A stretch of 64,000 bases of DNA from Amoebophrya sp. A120. Taxonomy: Eukaryota > Sar > Dinophyceae > Syndiniales > Amoebophryaceae. Location: contig CAJINV010000002.1 in NCBI GenBank assembly GCA_905178155.1, positions 13,088,480 through 13,152,479 of the forward strand, read 5' to 3'. Within the stretch, counting starts at the first letter, position 1. The number at the start of each line of letters is the position of its first letter. This document shows, in pieces, positions 53,965-61,129 of the stretch. Below the pieces are notes generated by a model. It saw only the letters and a list, made by a program, of their open reading frames with translations, did no database searches and was not told the DNA's origin. A program made the translations under genes and the position numbers.

Positions 53965-54498
53965 GTAAGTTTGTGCAAAGCGCCGTCTATCGATTCAAAT
54001 ACCGCAACCGCGCCCATTCTGGATGGGGATATAGTATGAGTGAATGTTTACAGGAAATTCTTGGCGCCACTGACTCAAGAAACACATTTATGTCCTCGTG
54101 AAAAAAAAGCCATTTGCGCACCGCCAAAAGATATGAATGCATGGGCACCGAAAGCAAACAGTTTGGGTTTGCTCTTGACAGGCCTTTTTTGTGCCGCTAA
54201 TCTCTATTTAACTGCAACGCAGCACATTTTCCCAAATGTTGAATGGGTGCTCTTTTCCATTTGATACAGCTTCAGAGGCGTACGAGCAGGAGTATGCGGC
54301 GCAAAACGCATACCTGAGAGAAAATGGCTAGCATAGGCACTGTATCCGTGACCATGGATGTACAACAATACAACGAGCACCACACTTCGACAGAAATGTG
54401 CCTGCATAGGCTCATCAACTACACTTATTTCTAATGGCCGATGCCGCTGCGTATGCAATCTTGTATATACAGGTCTACTGTGCTAGCTCTTTTCTCAG
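53965..54498 (+). other. Two introns around a small exon (54270 onwards)
   Basis: GTAAGT at 53965 to TTGATACAG ending 54269 is a clean 305-bp intron. A small exon then encodes TSEAYEQ(EYAAQNAY). The second intron ends TTTTCTCAG at 54498. Its donor is either GTATGC at 54292 (phase fits) or near 54314, where the inverted repeat begins: CTGAGAGAAAATGGCTAGCA at 54314 pairs with TGCTAGCTCTTTTCTCAG ending exactly at 54498. Confidence 0.6.
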
Positions 54499-55424
54499 TG
54501 ATAAGCGCCACCTCCTGCGGCCCACGAGGCACGACAATTCATCCAACAGCCTTGCGGTGCACCTAACGAACATTCAAACCGCGCTAGCCCAACTAAACGA
54601 GCAGGTCACACACATTCCCTCAAGCCAGGTTCTCAAATTCCAGGCGCAATTGCACCAAGGATCGCTTGCAGTAGCGGAGGAGCTTTTGCAACAGAAGCTG
54701 GACTCTAACCTGAGCGCCTTGCCATCTGCTTCCGAGAATGGGGAGCAAAGTTTTTTGGCTGACGAGGCCCGTCAGCTCTGGCAGGATCGCACGTACGGAC
54801 GGGCCCTGCAGGGGCGCATTCTCCGCCTGATTCGAGAAAAAAGCGACCTCAGTTTTTTGGTAAATTTACTGCAAAGGAATGACTGGCTTGCAGTGGGAGT
54901 ACTAGACGAACGAAACAAAAATGGCGCTACTGCTGCTGCTGTGGTGCCGGATGTGTTTGGGGGAATTTTTCATGTAGCAGCGGACACAGCATGCCCGGCC
55001 GAAAACGTAAACTATGGCGCACAGCCAACCGGACCTAGCAGTTCGCGGTTGTCCAGTCAACAAGCGACGGGCGCCTCTTCTGATGAAAATTTCGCCAACA
55101 CAGCCTATGTCAGCATGAATGTGCTTTGGACAGCTTTGGATGCTGCGCTTTCCGAGGACAACGAGATTGAACTATTGCCATGGCTTCAGAAGGCCATGGA
55201 ACCCGAAATCAGGAAAGAGACGATCTCGGAGCAGGACCAGCCCTTCTGGCGTGCTGTCCGCTTTGCGGCGGTGCAACGATACGTATTTCATCACAATGTG
55301 AGCCCAAGCCCAACGGTGCTCGACAAGATCTGGGAAATCATCAAACGCTCCGCTGAAAAGGAAAAACTTGACATCTCATCTGGATTGCGCCGTGTGCTGA
55401 ACTACTGCCGAAGCTGGGCCCAGG
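54499..55424 (+). CDS. RNF213-like giant protein, exon 13
   Basis: DKRHLLRPTRHDNSSNSLAV, then long helices (TALAQLNEQVTHIPSSQ, QGRILRLIREKSDLSFLVNL) and FWRAVRFAAVQRYVFHHNVS. Helical E3-module-like character. Homology to RNF213 is plausible by position but not motif-level. A donor-like GTATCA lies at 55425 and GTAAAA at 55434. Confidence 0.6.
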
Positions 55425-56324
55425 GTATCATGAGTAAAAGCCCCCCGCCGTCCCCATGGGCATGTTGCTCAAAGGAAGCTGGCTCGCACCTGAACATGTG
55501 CACAAAATCGAGTTGACTTGTCTTCCAAGACGTTCAAGTACTTATCAGGCATTTTTCACTTCCAAGCGAGGGCGACCCGTCGTACTATTCTGTTATCGTG
55601 CAGATCTTGTAGGCGAGTGGTGGCTGCAGTGCCAAGGACTACTCAGCACGCGTCTGTTGAATTGCCATGGTTCTTCTGTGACCGACTGTATGTAGCGCTA
55701 GCCATGCTCAGAATTATGCCGACAATTTTTCTTCTCTGTTCCAGGGCGGGGGAGGTTTTTTTAGTGTGATACAGTGCGAAATCACGTTCCCGCCAGATGA
55801 CGGCGTTGACGCCGACGGTCTACAGGAGCAAGTTGCGCAATCTGGTTCAACAGGTGGGGTTGCGACGCAACGTCACCTGGTTGATCACAAGTCTCATATC
55901 ACATAGAAAAGCAAACCCTACCGGCAAAAAGAGCTGCCTCGATCAATTGCGTTTTCGATACTAGATATGTTTTGCATTGAGTGCCCTGCTGTAGTAGCGC
56001 AACGCTGACAAATCGGGACGTATTTTCTGTCATGTTAAACGAACACTGCTGAAATTCGGACTAGCAGTCGGCAATGCAAAAATCCACAAGAAATATCTGT
56101 AGAGCTGTGCCCGAAGAGCGGTCTGGAATGCACGAGCCGCTAGCACGTCGCTAAGACAGCAAAAAGCATGCGGCTTCGGAGTCCGCGTGACCCGCTAATT
56201 GCAGAAGGTGGCTGCGGGTTGCGAAAGGAAAGAGCGGGTCGCTTCGTATTTCTGTTCGGCCTGAACAAAATGTACTGGATCTGATCTGACGAGTTTGCTT
56301 TTCTCTGCGATACTTTCCGCACGA
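55425..56324 (+). other. Long intron, possibly holding one small exon
   Basis: Stops in all frames except a stretch after GATACAG (ends 55774): CEITFPPDDGVDADGLQEQV..., open to 55906, which reads as a plausible acidic exon. The phase of its neighbours was not matched. Confidence 0.4.
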
Positions 56325-59300
56325 GGATCAGCAGCGCAAGTGGAAGGGACGCATCTTGACGGGGATGCCGACGACCGGCTTGCTGCGATCTCGTTCGTGC
56401 TGCGTTTGGCGATGGTTCACCTGCTTCCACAGATGGATGCTATTACTACCGACCACGAAATATCTCTGCTGCACGCCCTGAGCCCCACGAAACTTACGAA
56501 TTACGACAATCTCTGGCTGCCTGGAATGTCTGGCTCCGAGGATATCGCAGCGGAGGTGTACACGGTGCATCAGTCTCAGGTCGAAACAAAGTCGAGGCAT
56601 TATCGCGGTGACGGAAGGTCTCAAATCGAACGAATTACTTCAATTGTCCGCCACAGAGCCTGCAGGAGGTTCATACATGTCGGTGCTTGTGGTGGTTTAG
56701 GGAATGACGATGGGCGCCTTTGCACTGTTTGTGGCGGAAGGATTGGCGGAGGTCACGGAGAAATGACGGATGCACATGGCAACGAGTTGCCCGCTGACGA
56801 CCCCAGAAAGATCGGCACCTTGAGCAACGAGTTGGTGTACGGAACAGCGTACTTCATCGACGTCAGGGGCATTGGAGAATCACGCGGGTCGAGTTTGGAC
56901 GCGCTAAGGGAGGAAGGCCCCACGGGAGACGTGTTGGCAGACAATGATGGGATATTTGATAGAGCGGCTATTAGTTGGCAGCGCCATTCATCGCGGGCCC
57001 GGCGAAGTTTACCGGAAGACCGACGCGAGAGCGCGCTGAAAGAGAACGACTTCACGCCCGAAGAAGACCTGACTCGGCCGGAAACTGTGGCTCGCAGAGA
57101 CTACAGCTACTCCCGTCTGTACTCTTGGGGGCCCCGGCGCGACGTAGGGCGTACGGAGCGGCAGCTACTCTTGGCGCTCGTGCACGCAAGCCGTGTGCTT
57201 ACGGACATCGTTATTGGACCAGGTAGAAGCTCCGCGGAATCTGGAAGTCTATCTGCGCCAGCTGGATCAAGCGGCGGTGACGCTCGTGCCTTTGGTCACA
57301 GTGCCGCAGTAGATGAGCTGACTCATCTCTCTGCTGCGAGTGAGGATCTGCTGCTCGACGTGCGATTTTTCCGGGATCGGTTGCGCAGCGAAGACGGGGT
57401 AGATCTGACGGCCCTTGGTATAGCCGCGGTGTTTCAGCACGTTGCCAGTAATATCGAGAAGGCAGTGGACCTACGGGATGTCGTCCGCCTTGACAATGAG
57501 GCAAAGGCAGAGATCGGCGCGACGTGGAACAACGACCCGAACGACCCCAAGATTGCCTCAGTGTATGAGAACCCCAGTCTGGCAACCAATAAGCCTGAGG
57601 TGCGCACGAGCTCCGTCGCAGACTACCTTCCGTATTTTCAAAGTTTCACTACAACGAAGCACCGGAGGTATTGGGAGCGCGAGGCCCTTCGCCGCGTCGT
57701 GCGCCCAGTGCTTCCCGACTGCCCGGACGCGCAAAAGGCGATGCTGAAGCCGTTCCATGACGCAGCGACCAAGATCTTGAAGGTGCAAGGACCTCCAAAA
57801 CGGGCCCACCAATGGTTGGAGGAGAACAAAAAGGCGGAGGGCGAAGCGTTTCAGGACTGGCCCGACCCGGCAGAAAGCGAGCAGAAAATCGAGAGCCGTT
57901 TGGCAAGGGGTTTCGAAATCGAAAACATTGTTCGGGCGCGCCTTGAGGCTACTAGAAATCGCCATCTCTCGGACAGTACTGTAAAGCAGGTTGCACCTCT
58001 GAAAATTTTTGGCACTTTATTTGGGTCCTTCTCCAGTAACGCGACAAACTGGCGCATGCAGCTCTTCAGAGCGCTGAATGGACCCACTTTAATCTTCCCG
58101 GCACTTCGCCTGTGGTCACATCTAACCCAATGCCTCGAGGCAAGCCGCTACTCCCCACGCAAAGCATTTGGTGCTGTGCTCGATGATCTAGCTTCGCAAG
58201 GTCCCGAGAGAAACGGCGGCTTTACGGCTACGGACTTGCGCGCGGGAAAGATCGCTGCCGCATGTTTGATCCAGCTCGCCGCCGACAAGAACGCACTTCC
58301 AGCGTTAGAGGGCGACAGCAATACGACTTGCGTCGACTTTCTTCGCGTTTCAGGAGCGGGCGTTGAACCACGGAGCCGCTATCTCAACAAGGTCTGGAGT
58401 CAAACCCTGCAGGAGCTGTTTGGGTTAGGTGGCAAAATGGAAAAGGCGTTTCAAGAGGTGGTAAATTTACAAAATGAGTTGCTGGTCCATGCTCGCCAGT
58501 CCGGCTACATTTCCCCTGAATCTTGGCGCAGCAAGCGACCACGTCCATTGCAGTCTCTTTCTGCAGCAGACGGTGATGGAGAAGTGTTTGGGACGCGCGA
58601 CAGCTACAGGTTTTGGGATGAGCTCGTTGCGCACGCCAACTTACACAAAACTGGGGTAGGCCGTGTGACATTGAATCAGGACGAGAACAAAGACGCCGAG
58701 CTTGTTGAGAGGTTGGAGCGCACTTTCTACGCTTTATACTTGGCTGACCGGGGGTTGCTTGCATTCCGCGAGGACGAAAACGGGACCCATGATGTCCAAG
58801 GCGGCGCCACGAGCGAAGGTGGCTGGCAAGTTGAAGGAATGGACGTGGCAGCACCCTCTCCCAGTGGCGCGATGGGCCCGAATGCCGGGACCGACGATTA
58901 CCCCGAACTCAGGCAGCGTCTTCTCTTTGATTTTTACGACGTGCCCGGCCCGCTCAAGTTGATCAACGAGTTTTGCAAGGAGATGCTGACTGCGCCCACC
59001 GGGGAAGTTCCGGACCTGACAATCCCGCTGAAGGATATGGGCATCATCTCCCGGCTCTTGCAGAAGCAGTTCCTGCACGAACATAGTCAGCGCGTAGCAG
59101 AAGCGGTTTCCGCGCAGAGTCACGCACTGTTCGAAACAAGCGCGAGGAACAGGGAAGATCGCATGTCGCAAGTCTCTGACTGGATTGCGCAGACGCAGCA
59201 ACAGCCTGCCGGCGCCACAGATGAAACGGCTCATGCTCCCGATGCCGATCCTGTCGCATCGCCGCGTGGCATTGCCCGGGGGTTGCGCTCTCGTGCCGAT

Positions 59301-59861
59301 GGGCCCGTAAGAGAAAACGCGCGCACTTCCGAATTGGAAAGCGCGTGCTTCACGTCACCTGCAGTTTCGGAGTGGAAACGGTATGCAACAACGCAGCTGC
59401 AGGAGTATTTCAAGGCGACCTTGCAACTACAGCTGACCTCCGCCAGTCTGCTAAAGTATTTTGAGGATGGCAAGAAAAAATGGAATCAGAAAATCACGGC
59501 AAGCCAAATATTCATGTTGGAACGGTGGCTGCGCATCAAAAATCACAACACTGCCCGGACCTTTTTGCCTAGTTTTTTTTGGGCCGCGTTGCACGAGGAA
59601 TGGAAGACGGAGGACCCGGAATTACCGGGCCAGGGTGCAGATCAGGACCCGGAAGAGCGAGAAGCGAAGGTGAAAGAAAAGCTTCAGCACTACTACCACC
59701 ATTACCCGAGTCATTTTTTTGAAAAAGCCTCGGGGCAGCAATATCTCGCCCGCGCCGCGGCAAGTTTCCTGCCGGAGCAGCACCGCCTGAAGTCACGAGC
59801 GGCAGGGAGAGCGTATGAGAGTGGTCCAGGGTGGGAAATATTCATGAAAGCGAGTAGATGA
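56325..59861 (+). CDS. RNF213-like giant protein, exon with RZ-type zinc finger and C-terminal domain
   Basis: About 1,180 codons. At 56640-56760 it encodes ACRRFIHVGACGG then LCTVCGGRIGGGH, matching the RZ finger of RNF213/ZNFX1 (h.IGECG......C..CGA.IGG..H). The last C-x2-C-G and IGG..H are intact, but the first ligand pair is shifted (C-x4-H-x3-C) relative to the usual C-x3-H...C, so zinc binding may be altered. In RNF213 the RZ finger is needed for RING-independent ubiquitin transfer, including onto bacterial LPS. Behind it come helical segments in the RNF213 order (LLLALVHASRVLTDIVIG; ALGIAAVFQHVASNIEKAV; HRRYWEREALRRVVRPVLPD). The frame ends at TGA 59859. The exon probably ends just before it, since more exons follow. 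Confidence 0.85.
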   Translation, partial: GSAAQVEGTHLDGDADDRLAAISFVLRLAMVHLLPQMDAITTDHEISLLHALSPTKLTNYDNLWLPGMSGSEDIAAEVYTVHQSQVETKSRHYRGDGRSQIERITSIVRHRACRRFIHVGACGGLGNDDGRLCTVCGGRIGGGHGEMTDAHGNELPADDPRKIGTLSNELVYGTAYFIDVRGIGESRGSSLDALREEGPTGDVLADNDGIFDRAAISWQRHSSRARRSLPEDRRESALKENDFTPEEDLTRPETVARRDYSYSRLYSWGPRRDVGRTERQLLLALVHASRVLTDIVIGPGRSSAESGSLSAPAGSSGGDARAFGHSAAVDELTHLSAASEDLLLDVRFFRDRLRSEDGVDLTALGIAAVFQHVASNIEKAVDLRDVVRLDNEAKAEIGATWNNDPNDPKIASVYENPSLATNKPEVRTSSVADYLPYFQSFTTTKHRRYWEREALRRVVRPVLPDCPDAQKAMLKPFHDAATKILKVQGPPKRAHQWLEENKKAEGEAFQDWPDPAESEQKIESRLARGFEIENIVRARLEATRNRHLSDSTVKQVAPLKIFGTLFGSFSSNATNWRMQLFRALNGPTLIFPALRLWSHLTQCLEASRYSPRKAFGAVLDDLASQGPERNGGFTATDLRAGKIAAACLIQLAADKNALPALEGDSNTTCVDFLRVSGAGVEPRSRYLNKVWSQTLQELFGLGGKMEKAFQEVVNLQNELLVHARQSGYISPESWRSKRPRPLQSLSAADGDGEVFGTRDSYRFWDELVAHANLHKTGVGRVTLNQDENKDAELVERLERTFYALYLADRGLLAFREDENGTHDVQGGATSEGGWQVEGMDVAAPSPSGAMGPNAGTDDYPELRQRLLFDFYDVPGPLKLINEFCKEMLTAPTGEVPDLTIPLKDMGIISRLLQKQFLHEHSQRVAEAVSAQSHALFETSARNREDRMSQVSDWIAQTQQQPAGATDETAHAPDADPVASPRGIARGLRSRADGPVRENARTSELESACFTSPAVSEWKRYATTQLQEYFKATLQLQLTSASLLKYFEDGKKKWNQKITASQIFMLERWLRIKNHNTARTFLPSFFWAALHEEWKTEDPELPGQGADQDPEEREAKVKEKLQHYYHHYPSHFFEKASGQQYLARAAASFLPEQHRLKSRAAGRAYESGPGWEIFMKASR

Positions 59862-60108
59862 GCATACCACAATGAGCATGATTTTTGACACTGTGCGTTA
59901 GCGTGAGTGTGTTATTTCCGACCCATCGACTGCTCTTTATGGTATTCTTCATTCGTGATCATGCCGACGACGCACGTGCAGACTTCTTCACTAAGATGAC
60001 TGCTCAGACTTCGACTTTTGATTTTGCATCGCACACTAATCATTTCGGAAAGTACTTCCCATCGCCTGATATGGCCTGCATACTGAAGAATACGAATGCA
60101 TCTTGCAG
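59862..60108 (+). other. Intron, approximate
   Basis: The acceptor TCTTGCAG ends 60108, phase 0. A phase-matching donor may be the GC site at about 59849 (AAA|GCGAGT). Otherwise 59862 is the gene's 3' end and the following exons form another gene. Confidence 0.45.
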
Positions 60109-60786
60109 ATCTGGCGCGGGCTGACACACGAGGCTGAACGCAACCCACCGGGGATCTCAAACTCCTCCCAGAAGACAAGCAAATTCCGTTATGAACAGGC
60201 AGTCTCGGAACGCCGCAAATACACGAAGATGTTGAGGGACGGCAGTTCGGGTTCGGATTCCGAAAGTGTCGATGTCTCCTGCCTTTCGGAAGAAAACAAA
60301 GGCTGTGCACCCGACGACCCGGGCGATAAGGCGCCCGAAAGTCCTGTAATCTCTCCCGAGGAAGAGGGACGCTTGCCAGTTTCGCAGTACGTCTTTCGCC
60401 GTTGTGAGTCGCTCGGCTTGGATGAGCGTAAGTTCGTTTGGGAAACAGCGAAGCGTGTCTTGGAGTCTGGCCGAGCTCAGCAAATCACTTTGGCGCTGCA
60501 CCACCTCGCCCAACATTGGGTCGCGCACGAGACCCGCGTTGGCGAGATCCCGAAAAAAGATTTGATACGACCAAATAATCGCTTCTTTGAACTGCGCGAT
60601 CTTTTTGTGCAGTATTTCGCACTAGAGAAGGGACCTGAAGTCCTGGAATACGCGGACGCGCTTTTTTTTCAGACCACTGGCCGATCTGCGCAAGACGCCG
60701 AGCAGAGCGTGCGAAGCGCTCTCGGACGCATCACCACTACTGCAAGCAATCGACCCCCCATTTCCATACTCAAAAGAATTTGCTAG
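60109..60786 (+). CDS. C-terminal exon of the RNF213-like gene, or next gene
   Basis: IWRGLTHEAERNPPGISNSS, a Ser/Asp-rich linker, then helices (ESLGLDERKFVWETAKRVLE, ITLALHHLAQHWVAHETRVG, LFVQYFALEKGPEVLEYADA). No family recognised. Same strand, no ATG near the start, acceptor at the 5' end. These features favour a continuation of the upstream gene. Confidence 0.55.
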   Translation: MWRGLTHEAERNPPGISNSSQKTSKFRYEQAVSERRKYTKMLRDGSSGSDSESVDVSCLSEENKGCAPDDPGDKAPESPVISPEEEGRLPVSQYVFRRCESLGLDERKFVWETAKRVLESGRAQQITLALHHLAQHWVAHETRVGEIPKKDLIRPNNRFFELRDLFVQYFALEKGPEVLEYADALFFQTTGRSAQDAEQSVRSALGRITTTASNRPPISILKRIC

Positions 60787-61129
60787 ATCATAAATCGTGT
60801 AAGTAGCTCGGCTCAGTACTCCTCAGACTTGATGCGTCCTTTCCTTATAGACACTGCCTCGCACGATAACTGTGGTGGGTAGGGCAGCTTTGTTGTGTCA
60901 TACTTAGTTGAAAAGGCGAATTCTTGCGGCTTACTTGCTAATTTGTTGCCACCGCGCTCGTTCTCCCCCTGCAAGGTAGGGCTCTCGGACACAAAGAGGT
61001 CACTTGCATGCACAGGTCATGATCGGAAGCATCCCGGTTGCGAAAAAACCATGGAACGAACGCCACGCAAATTTTTCTATAAGTAGTACTTATGGGGCGG
61101 GTTTTTTCTTTCGCTTGATACACTCCGAG
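60787..61129 (+). other. Probable intron
   Basis: Stops in the exon frames on both sides. An acceptor-like CACTCCGAG ends 61129. Confidence 0.45.
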
